The position numbers were made by a program, and so were the translations under genes. Positions 25,443 to 33,196 of a DNA stretch of 45,628 nt are shown one piece after another; position 1 is the first letter of the stretch, and every line of letters begins with the position of its first letter. The notes under the pieces are model-generated. The model saw only the letters and a program-made list of their open reading frames with translations. It was not told the origin of the DNA and did not search any database. Source of the DNA: Odoribacter sp. UBA944 (GTDB lineage: Bacteria > Bacteroidota > Bacteroidia > Bacteroidales > Marinifilaceae); NCBI GenBank assembly GCA_002293375.1, contig DBDA01000045.1, positions 1-45,628 on the forward strand, read 5' to 3'.

Positions 25443-26237
25443 TTATACGGATATGGCTCCTTTTATATGCGGATGCGGATCATAACCCGTTAATTCAAAA
25501 TCTTCGTACCGAAAACCAAAAATGTCCCGGACTTCCGGATTGATCTTCATTTCCGGCAGTTTCCGGGGTTCTCGGGTCAGTTGCAGTTTTACCTGCTCCA
25601 GGTGGTTCAGGTAGATGTGGGCGTCCCCGAACGAATGCACGAATTCGCCCGGCTGCAAGCCGCAAACCTGCGCCATCATCAAAGTCAGCAAAGCATATGA
25701 AGCAATATTGAACGGAACACCCAGAAAGGTGTCGGCGCTCCGCTGGTAAAGCTGGCAGGACAATTTCCCATCGGCTACATAAAACTGAAAAAGCGCATGA
25801 CAGGGAGCAAGGGCCATGTTTTCAAGGTCTCCGGCATTCCAAGCGCTTACGATCAAGCGGCGGGAATCGGGGTTGTTCTGTATATCGTTTATCACCTGCA
25901 TGATCTGATCCAGGTGCGTACCGTCCGGCCGCGGCCAGGAACGCCATTGGTACCCGTAGATATGCCCAAGATCTCCCTTCGCATCCACCCATTCGTCCCA
26001 GATCTTTACGCCATGCTCTTGCAAGTATTTTACGTTAGTATCCCCTCGCAAAAACCACAATAACTCATATACGATAGATTTCAAATGTACTTTCTTCGTC
26101 GTCAGCAAGGGAAACCCCTTCTGCAAGTCAAAACGCATCTGGTGCCCGAAAATACTGATGGTACCGGTACCAGTACGGTCCGTCTTACGCCCCCCCTCCT
26201 TCAGGATCCGCTCCAATAAGTCCAAGTATTGTTTCAT
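25443..26237 (-). CDS. thyA: thymidylate synthase
   Basis: 264 residues, the same length as the E. coli enzyme. It methylates dUMP to dTMP using methylene-tetrahydrofolate. It begins MKQYLDLLERILKEG (ATG 26237; the six-codon upstream extension from a TTG is rejected). It contains RTGTGTISIFGHQMRFDL, the active-site cysteine region LAPCHALFQFYV, the QLYQRSADTFLGVPFNIASYALL motif and the C-terminal IKGAISV, so all functional parts are present. The -7 box is at 26270-26277. A glycosyltransferase gene follows 18 bases downstream. Confidence 0.97.
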   Translation of the reverse strand: MKQYLDLLERILKEGGRKTDRTGTGTISIFGHQMRFDLQKGFPLLTTKKVHLKSIVYELLWFLRGDTNVKYLQEHGVKIWDEWVDAKGDLGHIYGYQWRSWPRPDGTHLDQIMQVINDIQNNPDSRRLIVSAWNAGDLENMALAPCHALFQFYVADGKLSCQLYQRSADTFLGVPFNIASYALLTLMMAQVCGLQPGEFVHSFGDAHIYLNHLEQVKLQLTREPRKLPEMKINPEVRDIFGFRYEDFELTGYDPHPHIKGAISV

Positions 26238-26269
26238 GTTTCTGATTTTACGCAAGAAACTCTTTCCTG

Positions 26270-26277
26270 CAAAAATA
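26270..26277 (-). promoter_or_regulatory. thyA -7 box
   Basis: TATTTTTG on the minus strand, 32 bases before the thyA ATG and downstream of the O-methyltransferase stop. No -33 TTG at the usual spacing. Confidence 0.45.
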
Positions 26278-26294
26278 GGTTACAAAACCGGAAA

Positions 26295-26936
26295 TTAAAA
26301 ATCTTTTTTCCGGATCAGCGTCAGGCCGTGCCGGAGCGGAAGCATCAGTTTTTCCACACGTACGTCTGCCGCCACCCGCTCGTTGAAACGGAGGATTCCC
26401 TGTGTCTGGGCATCCGTGTGGCGCTCCTCCGCCACCTTTCCGTCCCATAGCACATCATCGGCTACGATCATCCCTCCGGGCCGGACTTTGTCAAACACCT
26501 GTTCGTAATAATCGGCATATTCCCGTTTGTCCGCATCTATGAACACCAGATCAAACATCTCCTCCAGCTCCGGAATGATCTGGCAAGCCTCTCCGATCCT
26601 GAAATCGATCTTCGCCTCCAGCTCACTTTTGGCAAAAAACGAACGGGCGATCTCTTCGATCTCATCGTTGCAATCGATCGTTACCACCACTCCGTCCTTC
26701 GGCAATGCCGATGCTAAGGAGATCGCCGTATACCCCGTGTAAGTACCGATCTCCAACACCCGCTTTGCCCCCATCAGGCGGCAAAGCATCTTCAGGAACT
26801 GCGCCTGTATATTCCCAGAGAGCATACGGGGACGCATCACCCGCAGGTGCGTGACCCGGCGGAGTTCCGCCAGCAACGGCGGCTCCGCTTCCGAATGCTG
26901 TTCAATGTACCGCTCCAATTCCGTATGCTCTTCCAT
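26295..26936 (-). CDS. class I SAM-dependent O-methyltransferase
   Basis: 213 residues of the Methyltransf_3 (catechol / caffeoyl-CoA type) family. Motif I is VLEIGTYTGYTAISLA at about residues 60-75, the metal-binding aspartates are in DLVFIDADKREYADYYE and MIVADDVLWDGKV, and the C-terminus is LPLRHGLTLIRKKD. Members use a divalent metal and methylate a hydroxyl; in bacteria such proteins also include tRNA hydroxyuridine methyltransferases (TrmR type), which is a realistic alternative. The gene follows the M16 peptidase by 13 bases and is likely cotranscribed with it. Confidence 0.88.
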   Translation of the reverse strand: MEEHTELERYIEQHSEAEPPLLAELRRVTHLRVMRPRMLSGNIQAQFLKMLCRLMGAKRVLEIGTYTGYTAISLASALPKDGVVVTIDCNDEIEEIARSFFAKSELEAKIDFRIGEACQIIPELEEMFDLVFIDADKREYADYYEQVFDKVRPGGMIVADDVLWDGKVAEERHTDAQTQGILRFNERVAADVRVEKLMLPLRHGLTLIRKKDF

Positions 26937-26949
26937 AGTCGCTCTTACC

Positions 26950-28221
26950 CTATTTATAGATCAGGACAGATTGCCGGTCAATATCAAAAACTTCTCCGGC
27001 CACTTCCCGCAACTGTTCCGCCCGGATCCCGGCGATCCGTTCACACAGTGAGCGCATCCCCTCCACCTTGCCGTAAACCAAGAAACTCTTTCCATTTGCA
27101 AGCATGACGTTCTCGTAGTTATCAGCCGAAAGGGTCAGACGGCCGATCGCCTGCATCCGCGCCTTCTGCAACTGCACCGATCCCAGCGGTTCCCGGTACA
27201 GCACCTCCAACTCCCGTTTGCACAGCCGGAGGCATTTGTCCAGATCCACCGCGTCACAACCGAAATAAACAGAAAACAATCCGGTGTCCGAATAAGGCGT
27301 ATAGGTCGCCTCTACGTTGTAGGCCAAACCATGCCTCTCCCGAATATTCAGGTTCAGACGGGAGTTCATGCCGCTTCCCCCCAGGATATCGACCAGCATG
27401 GAGAGGGGCAACCGTTTCTCCTCCCGGTAACTGTAAGCCACGGTTCCGATCACACAGTGGGTCTGGAAAGTCCCTTTTTGCACCTCTGCATACTGCGGTG
27501 CGTAGCCGCCGGGTTTGACCCGCTCCATCAACGTGTCGTCACCGGGGACAGAGCCGAAATAGTGCTCCGCCAACCGGACAAAACGTTCGAACGGAATATC
27601 TCCGACCGAACTGATCACCATTCGCTGGGGTTTGTAATTCCGCCGGACAAATCCGAGCAACTGTTCCCGAGTCAGATTCCGGATCCCCTCCTCGCATCCC
27701 AGTATATTCCGCCCGATCGGTTCTCCCCGGAAAACCATCTCCTCAAAATCATCAAATATCCACTCGCCCGGCGTGTCTTTGTACGAGTTGATCTCATCGA
27801 TCACCACCTCTTTCTCCTTCTCGATCTCTTTGTCGGGAAAAACAGAATGAAAAATGATATCGGAGAACAGCTCCAACGCCCGTTCGTAATCTTTCGGCAG
27901 GAACGAGGCGTACAGGCAGGTATCCTCTTTGGTCGTATAGGCGTTCAATTCTCCTCCCACATCCTCCATTCGGCTCAGGATGTGAAAGGCTTTTCGCCTT
28001 CCTGTCCCTTTAAAGATCAGGTGTTCGATAAAATGGGCGACGCCTGCTTCGCACTCCGCCTCATCCCGGCTCCCCGCGTTGATGATCAGCCCGCAATAAG
28101 CGGCCTGAGAGGGGGTTCGCTGGTGAATGAGTTTCAGTCCGTTGCTCAATACATGCGTTTGGTATATCTCTTCCGGTCCGTTCACATCTTTTTGTTTAGT
28201 TTGCGTGCTGCAGGCAGTCAA
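26950..28221 (-). CDS. M16 (insulinase-family) zinc peptidase, start uncertain
   Basis: About 410-423 residues. The inverted zinc motif HFIEH (H63, E66, H67 counted from 28221) and the distal glutamate in EKEKEVVIDEINSYKD are intact, and the C-terminal inactive M16 half is present. Close relatives in Bacteroidota start just before the QTHVLSNGLKLIHQ strand. Here the frame has no ATG: candidates are TTG at 28221 and GTG at 28185, the second about 28 bases after the predicted transcription start. Further upstream the open frame reads FFIGLLCLFLTAC followed by STQTKQKD, a convincing lipoprotein signal with no start codon. So the protein is either a cytoplasmic form starting at GTG or a lipoprotein whose start has been lost or misread. 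Confidence 0.85.
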   Translation of the reverse strand: MTACSTQTKQKDVNGPEEIYQTHVLSNGLKLIHQRTPSQAAYCGLIINAGSRDEAECEAGVAHFIEHLIFKGTGRRKAFHILSRMEDVGGELNAYTTKEDTCLYASFLPKDYERALELFSDIIFHSVFPDKEIEKEKEVVIDEINSYKDTPGEWIFDDFEEMVFRGEPIGRNILGCEEGIRNLTREQLLGFVRRNYKPQRMVISSVGDIPFERFVRLAEHYFGSVPGDDTLMERVKPGGYAPQYAEVQKGTFQTHCVIGTVAYSYREEKRLPLSMLVDILGGSGMNSRLNLNIRERHGLAYNVEATYTPYSDTGLFSVYFGCDAVDLDKCLRLCKRELEVLYREPLGSVQLQKARMQAIGRLTLSADNYENVMLANGKSFLVYGKVEGMRSLCERIAGIRAEQLREVAGEVFDIDRQSVLIYK

Positions 28222-28226
28222 AAATA
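28219..28226 (-). promoter_or_regulatory. -7 box of M16 peptidase gene
   Basis: TATTTTTG on the minus strand, just after the trigger factor terminator. It would give an mRNA starting near 28213 that excludes the lipoprotein-signal codons. Confidence 0.4.
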
Positions 28227-28242
28227 GGCATAATAAGCCGAT

Positions 28243-28268
28243 AAAAAAACTCCGGAAATCCGGAGTTT
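28243..28268 (-). terminator. trigger factor terminator
   Basis: Nine-base stem AAACTCCGG/CCGGAGTTT (28247-28255 with 28260-28268) with a four-base loop. It is followed on the minus strand by a run of seven T, 25 bases after the tig stop. Confidence 0.88.
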
Positions 28269-28292
28269 CTCGCTGTTTGTTTTCCTGTCCTG

Positions 28293-29645
28293 TTATTTTT
28301 GGAACAGTTTTTCAAAATCGGCCATGCTGACCTCCCGCTCATCCAACTTCACATGGTCCCGTATGGCCGCAACTATTTTGTTGTCTACCGCCCTGTCATA
28401 CAGTTGACGACGTTGTTTCTCATCTTCCAGCAAGCGTTTGGCGAATCCATCCAACTGCTCATCCGTCAAACCGTACAGACCGTATTGCTGCAATTGGGCA
28501 GCGGCCATTTCCCGGGCGCCCGCCTTCAAGTCCTCCGCTTCCACTTTCAAGTCAAACTCCTTCACCAGGGCCGTTTTGATCAACTGCCACTTGAATTCAT
28601 CTCGATACCCTTCAAAATCCCGCTCCACATCTTCCGGATTCATCTCCGGGTTGGTCGCTACGATCCACCTCTTCAGGAACGCTTCCGGCAACACCACACT
28701 TTCGTTCTTTTTCAGCATCTTATCCCTTGCGTCGATCGTAAAACGGTATTCCGAGTGCCCCTTCAACTGGTTTTCAATATCGGTTTTTACCCGCGCCCGG
28801 AACTCGCCGACGTCCTTCACAGTCTCTTTTCCGTAGACCCGGTCGAACAGTTCCTGGTTCACCTCCGCATCGGAATAGCGCTCTATCTCCCGGACGATAA
28901 AACAAAAATCCGGAGCAACTTTTTCCGCCTCCTCTTTGGAAATTCCCAGCATCGCAGCAAAATCGGCTTTGTTCGGGAAAGCTTTCGGAGCGTTAAACTT
29001 CACTTCAGTCCCTTTTTTAGCGCCGGTAAATGCTTTTAGTGCATCCTCATCTTTGATGTACTCCACAGAGATCGAAGCTTCCTCGTTTTTCACTCCGTTC
29101 TCTTTTACCGTTCCGTCCGCATTCAGTTCCAGGAGCTCCCCTTTTACGTACTCCGTGCCATCAATGGCATCGACCGGCTTCATCTCACCGTTGTTTTTAC
29201 AAAAGTTTGCCACCTGTTTGTCGATCATCTCGTCGTCCACACGGATGGAATAAAAGGGCACTTTATCCTGTTTGTTCAATTTAACATTGACTTCGGGCGA
29301 AAGGGCTATATCGTATAGAAACTCAAATTTTTCCGCTTCGAGATCCAATTCCGGCTGCTCCGTTTCGTTCGGCAGGGGTTCTCCCAGGATCTGAAGGTCG
29401 TTGTCCCGGATGTAGCCGGAAAGGGCCTCGCCCAGCACTTTGTTGATCTCTTCCACCAAAACCGTCTTTCCATACATCTTCTTTACAATACCCATCGGGG
29501 TTTTCCCTTTACGGAATCCGTCGATCACCGCTTTCCGCTGGTAATCTTTCAACGTATTTTCCACGCGCGAAGCGTAATCTTCTTTCTCTAATTGAACCTT
29601 AATAACGGCATTAAGCGTGTCTTGCTGGGTCTTTGTAATATTCAT
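28293..29645 (-). CDS. tig: trigger factor
   Basis: 450 residues from the ATG at 29645; an upstream in-frame extension runs through the tRNA gene and is rejected. It is a ribosome-bound chaperone meeting nascent chains at the exit tunnel. The N-terminal ribosome-binding domain contains the signature GFRKGKTP at about residues 40-47. The middle shows a weak FKBP-like region and the C-terminal half is helical (SurA-like chaperone arms). As in other Bacteroidota the FKBP catalytic residues are hard to see, so isomerase activity is doubtful. The ATG lies 18 bases after the 3' end of tRNA-Leu on the same strand, and the gene ends at the terminator at 28243-28268. Confidence 0.93.
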   Translation of the reverse strand: MNITKTQQDTLNAVIKVQLEKEDYASRVENTLKDYQRKAVIDGFRKGKTPMGIVKKMYGKTVLVEEINKVLGEALSGYIRDNDLQILGEPLPNETEQPELDLEAEKFEFLYDIALSPEVNVKLNKQDKVPFYSIRVDDEMIDKQVANFCKNNGEMKPVDAIDGTEYVKGELLELNADGTVKENGVKNEEASISVEYIKDEDALKAFTGAKKGTEVKFNAPKAFPNKADFAAMLGISKEEAEKVAPDFCFIVREIERYSDAEVNQELFDRVYGKETVKDVGEFRARVKTDIENQLKGHSEYRFTIDARDKMLKKNESVVLPEAFLKRWIVATNPEMNPEDVERDFEGYRDEFKWQLIKTALVKEFDLKVEAEDLKAGAREMAAAQLQQYGLYGLTDEQLDGFAKRLLEDEKQRRQLYDRAVDNKIVAAIRDHVKLDEREVSMADFEKLFQK

Positions 29646-29663
29646 ATTCTCTGCTTTTCGTTG

Positions 29664-29745
29664 TACGGGCGAAGGGACTCGAACCCCCACGTCTTGCGAC
29701 ATCAGATCCTAAGTCTGATGCGTCTACCAATTTCGCCACGCCCGC
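29664..29745 (-). tRNA. tRNA-Leu (anticodon UAG)
   Basis: 82 bases on the minus strand. The acceptor stem is GCGGGCG with CGCCCGT (G-U at the first pair), the discriminator is A, and CCA is not encoded. The D-loop contains AAATTGGTAGACGC. The anticodon stem TCAGA/TCTGA encloses the loop CTTAGGA with anticodon TAG at 29709-29711. There is a class II variable arm (TGTCGCAAGACG), and the T-arm has GGTTCGAGTCC. It reads CUA and other CUN leucine codons. Confidence 0.95.
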
Positions 29746-29758
29746 AGTTTTAGAGTTG

Positions 29759-29788
29759 CAAAAGTAAGTTATTTTTCCCAACTACCAA
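29759..29788 (-). promoter_or_regulatory. promoter of tRNA-Leu (and probably tig)
   Basis: Minus strand: TTG at 29786-29788, 19-base spacer, TACTTTTG at 29759-29766. The start is expected about eight bases before the tRNA 5' end. There is no second promoter in the 18 bases between tRNA and tig. Confidence 0.65.
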
Positions 29789-29816
29789 AAATTAACTCTG
29801 CGGTTTCCGGTCCAAT

Positions 29817-30569
29817 TCAGATTCTCTCTATATCCGTATGCCTTACCCACCCTTCGTTGCCATCCTCCAAGCGAATGTTCGTCCATTCACCCAAGGCTTC
29901 TACGATCCGGACTTTCAATCCTTCGTGTATGACGAACAGTGTCGTTCCGCTGCTGTCAGGCGCCCCTCTGACCGTTACACTGGGAGTCATGACAATGGCG
30001 TAATTACGCTCTTTCAAACGGCTGTTCTGCCGGTTGGCAAAGAGCAGGGCTCCCACTGCTAGCAACAGGCAAACAATCCCCAGAGTAAAGCCGGTTTTTT
30101 TCATCCAGACCGACTGGGAATAGAGGAAAAAAGCGGCCAGTACCAGGCAAAGGATGAATAAAGCTACAGAGACATACCCCCACTGATCGGCGGAAAGTAA
30201 GGAGACGAACGCTTTGTACCAGCGAATAAAAAAAAGTTCGGGTAACACCTCTATTTTATCCACTGCCTGTTGCCGAGCTAATTTCAGGTTGTAGCGGACA
30301 TCGGCATTGCCGGGCGCCAACAACAACGCCCGTTCGTACTGAAGAATAGCCAAGGTATTCTCACCCGCCTTGTAATAACTGTTTCCCAGGTTGTAATAGA
30401 GGAGGGCCGACTCTTCTCCTCCGGACAGAATGCGGCTATAGGTTTCGGCAGCTTCCCGGTACTTCCCTTCCCGGTATAAAAGTTCCGCCTGCGTATCCGA
30501 ACCGCCCTTTTCCGCCCGCAGTACAGAAAAAAACGCCAGCATAGTCAATAAACAACATATCTTCTTCAT
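29817..30569 (-). CDS. batE: BatE-like protein: TPR, two membrane segments, SH3-like domain
   Basis: 250 residues. A signal peptide (MKKICCLLTMLAFFSVLRAE) is followed by two TPR units at about residues 25-110 (AELLYREGKYREAAETYSRI, YYNLGNSYYKAGENTLAILQYERAL). Two membrane segments lie near 130-150 and 160-178. A C-terminal bacterial SH3-type domain (VTVRGAPDSSGTTLFVIHEG to EGWVRHTDIERI) should face the periplasm and may bind peptidoglycan. It is the last gene of the bat locus, 26 bases after batD. The Bat proteins were linked to aerotolerance in Bacteroides fragilis; the molecular task of BatE is unknown. Confidence 0.85.
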   Translation of the reverse strand: MKKICCLLTMLAFFSVLRAEKGGSDTQAELLYREGKYREAAETYSRILSGGEESALLYYNLGNSYYKAGENTLAILQYERALLLAPGNADVRYNLKLARQQAVDKIEVLPELFFIRWYKAFVSLLSADQWGYVSVALFILCLVLAAFFLYSQSVWMKKTGFTLGIVCLLLAVGALLFANRQNSRLKERNYAIVMTPSVTVRGAPDSSGTTLFVIHEGLKVRIVEALGEWTNIRLEDGNEGWVRHTDIERI

Positions 30570-30595
30570 CGTTGTTTTGTTTTTATCCCTTCCGT

Positions 30596-32431
30596 TTACC
30601 GGATCGTTTTATCCAACTTAGTGATCACGGCGATCCCCTTTCCGTAAACTTGCTCTATCGTCTGTTCGGTCTCCCCGCCGGGGGCATAACGGGCAAATTC
30701 ACAGGTATCCAACAATCCGATAAACTCCCGAATTATCTCCGCTCCGACCGATTTTTGTTCCAGCAATTCGCTGATATTGTCCCGGTTCAGTTTCGATCTA
30801 TCAATATTCAATTTGTAACTCACATAGCCCCACAAAGCATTCAGCACCTCTTCGTAGAAGAGTTCCGCATTACGCTGTTTCATCGCTGCAGAAGCTGCTT
30901 TCATCCGTTTGCGGGCCATCTTATTGGCTGCCTTGTTTTTGACTTTCGCCAGGTCGGCGTTTTCCCGGATCCGTTTGCGGGTGATCAGCGCCCCAGCGAC
31001 AAATAGCAGCAACGGTATGAAATAAGCCAATGCAAAAAACGGTGTTCCGAAAAACAGGGCACCTTTGGGATGCAACCTCAAATCACCTGTCCGAATAAAC
31101 CGGATGTCCTGTCCCAATTGGCGCACCTCCTCTTTTTTAAAAGAATGCACGGCACCCTCTCCGGCCGTCGTTGCACCCGCTACCGCCTCGCCCTTCCGTA
31201 CATGTACCTGGAACTCTTTTCCCGAAACGGTTTTATACGCATGAGCAACCGGATCATAATACGAAAACACCGGCGCCGAAATCCTGTAATCTCCGCCATA
31301 CCGGGGGATCAGCAGGTATTCGTAGGTCACCGTACCGGACATGCCGTTTTCGCCGGTCTGTATATTCTGGGTGATCTTGGGTTCGTATGTTTCGAAATCG
31401 GGTGGAAAAGAGAGAGCGGGCGCCTTCAACAATTTCAGGTTACCGGTTCCCTGAAAGGCAATCCGGTAAGTAAGCGCTTCGTTCGCTGCAACGGTGTCGG
31501 CCGACAGGGAATTCCGCATCGTGATGTTCCCGACCGTTCCCCCGAAACCCAACGGTCGTCCCTCAACGGGCAACTCCCGGACGTGAATGGTTTGCGGACG
31601 GCTGATCCGCATAAAGGAGGCCTCCCGGTAGTTGCCGAAAAAATCGTCAAAAAAACTGCGAGATCCTGTAAGTTGCTGCCGTACAATACACTCCAATTCC
31701 AACGACTCAATTGTAATGTCACCGGTATGCTGGGGGAAGAGCAATACTTTGCGAAGCACCCCCACGTTATATACCTTTCCGTTGTAATTTTCCCGTTTTA
31801 ATTCGATCGGACCGGTATTCGACAACTCTTCCGCCAAAAAGCCGTCAAACGAAGGGAATTTGTTTCTGCCAAAACGCTGCAGATCTACCCGGGAATAGAC
31901 TTTCAGAGCCGCTACCAAACTCTCTCCCGTATAGAGGTTGCGTTTGCTTACTTCCACCCGCACAAAGAGATCCTCTTCGTTAACGGAAGAGGTATTTTCC
32001 TGCCGGTCGGAAGGAGTGTTGTTGCGCCCGGCAGTCTTTCCATCCTCTCCGCTTCCCTGGACCACCTGGATCTCCAGGGTATTGGAGCGATATTGTTGTC
32101 CGTCCACCGTAACAACGGCCGCCGGAATCCGGAACGTTCCCTCTTTCACACCCTCCAATACGTAGGTATAGGTATAACTGACATTCTGAGTCGTCGTTCC
32201 GTTTATCATACTGAATGAAGACGACTGGCTGGTACTCGGCCCCATCAACAGTTCGAACCCTTCCAAAGTCGGCACCTGCAAATCCGTTCCCTGCCGGTTG
32301 ACCGAAAAAGAGAGCCTGAATCGTTCTCCCACCTCCACCACCGCCGGGGCGGACGCTTTAAATTCCACCTGTTGGCCGGTTGCCGTCAGGCAAGCAAGGA
32401 TAAATGCAACAATGACTCCGGTTACCTTCAT
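30596..32431 (-). CDS. batD: BatD (oxygen-tolerance family) protein
   Basis: 611 residues. Signal peptide at 1-19, then a long periplasmic part of immunoglobulin-like beta domains (VEFKASAPAVVEVGERFRLSFSVN at the start, FELLMGPSTSQSSSF, YTYVLEGVKEGTFRIPAA), one membrane segment at about residues 465-485, and a cytoplasmic C-terminal region rich in Lys/Arg and Glu. This is the architecture of the BatD family. It is thought to work with the VWA proteins BatA and BatB at the inner membrane, but no activity is known. It follows batC with one base between stop and start. Confidence 0.92.
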   Translation of the reverse strand: MKVTGVIVAFILACLTATGQQVEFKASAPAVVEVGERFRLSFSVNRQGTDLQVPTLEGFELLMGPSTSQSSSFSMINGTTTQNVSYTYTYVLEGVKEGTFRIPAAVVTVDGQQYRSNTLEIQVVQGSGEDGKTAGRNNTPSDRQENTSSVNEEDLFVRVEVSKRNLYTGESLVAALKVYSRVDLQRFGRNKFPSFDGFLAEELSNTGPIELKRENYNGKVYNVGVLRKVLLFPQHTGDITIESLELECIVRQQLTGSRSFFDDFFGNYREASFMRISRPQTIHVRELPVEGRPLGFGGTVGNITMRNSLSADTVAANEALTYRIAFQGTGNLKLLKAPALSFPPDFETYEPKITQNIQTGENGMSGTVTYEYLLIPRYGGDYRISAPVFSYYDPVAHAYKTVSGKEFQVHVRKGEAVAGATTAGEGAVHSFKKEEVRQLGQDIRFIRTGDLRLHPKGALFFGTPFFALAYFIPLLLFVAGALITRKRIRENADLAKVKNKAANKMARKRMKAASAAMKQRNAELFYEEVLNALWGYVSYKLNIDRSKLNRDNISELLEQKSVGAEIIREFIGLLDTCEFARYAPGGETEQTIEQVYGKGIAVITKLDKTIR

Positions 32432-32432
32432 A

Positions 32433-33179
32433 TTACCAATCCTTTTCTATTTTCGATCTCTGTGCTTTTTGTCGCTCCACCCGCTCTTTCTGCACTTTCT
32501 CCTGCACCCGCTTCTCGTCGTTCTGCAAAGCCTCTAACAAGCGTTGCGCATCCTCTCTGGATATTTTTGAAGCCGGTTGCTGCTGTTGCTGATCTTTGTT
32601 TTGATCCTGATTCTGTTCCTGATTTTGGTCTTTCTGTTCCTGGTTTTGCTTCTCCTGTTGATCCTGATTCTGGTCTCTATTCTGATCCTGTTGATCCTCG
32701 TTTTGATCCTGCTGGTCTTTGTTCTGCTGATCCTGGTTCTGTTCGTTCTGCTCCTGTTGCTGTTTTTTCAGGCGGGCATACTCCAAGTTGTACTTTGTCT
32801 CCTCGGAGGCCGGCCGGTTCCGCAAAGACTCTTTATACGCTTCAATACTCTCTTCTGTTTTCTCCAATTCCAATAAAGTATTCCCCAAATTGTGGTACAA
32901 CTCACCCAGTCGCTCTTTGTCGGTCTCTCTTTTCGTCAATGCAGAAAACTGCTGCAACGCCTCCTCATATTTTTTCTGCTTGTACAGCGCATCGCCCAAA
33001 TTAAACGCCCCTTCGTACGAAGCCTCTTTCTTGTCCAACGCCTTCCGGTACTCCACCTCCGCTTTCTCAAAATCCTGTTTATTGAAAAGAGTATTCCCCT
33101 CTCGTACAAATTTTCGCTCTTTCTGCGCATAGGCTGTACAGGCGTTCAAAATCAACAATATGCTCCAGATGATTCTCAT
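32433..33179 (-). CDS. batC: BatC-like TPR protein with Gln/Asn/Asp-rich linker
   Basis: 248 residues. Signal sequence at 1-19 (MRIIWSILLILNACTAYAQ); LNAC could also act as a lipobox. TPR units run from about 25 to 135 (NTLFNKQDFEKAEVEYRKAL, FNLGDALYKQKKYEEALQQF, YHNLGNTLLELEKTEESIEAYKE). Residues 139-201 are almost only Gln, Asn, Asp, Glu and Lys. The C-terminus ISREDAQRLLEALQNDEKR is typical of the BatC family. The tract is encoded by short repeated codon blocks and is likely to vary between strains. It lies between batB and batD. Confidence 0.88.
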   Translation of the reverse strand: MRIIWSILLILNACTAYAQKERKFVREGNTLFNKQDFEKAEVEYRKALDKKEASYEGAFNLGDALYKQKKYEEALQQFSALTKRETDKERLGELYHNLGNTLLELEKTEESIEAYKESLRNRPASEETKYNLEYARLKKQQQEQNEQNQDQQNKDQQDQNEDQQDQNRDQNQDQQEKQNQEQKDQNQEQNQDQNKDQQQQQPASKISREDAQRLLEALQNDEKRVQEKVQKERVERQKAQRSKIEKDW

Positions 33180-33196
33180 TACGTTTCTGTTTTACA

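Noticed and set aside
32573..32780. Possible CRISPR or tandem-repeat array from the repeated short blocks
   Set aside because: The blocks are codon-phased within batC, with no spacer-repeat alternation.
32577..32876. A 99-codon plus-strand frame coding an almost pure Leu/Ile/Val protein
   Set aside because: It is the reverse reading of the Gln/Asn/Asp-rich tract of batC; CAG and GAT codons read as CTG and ATC in antisense.
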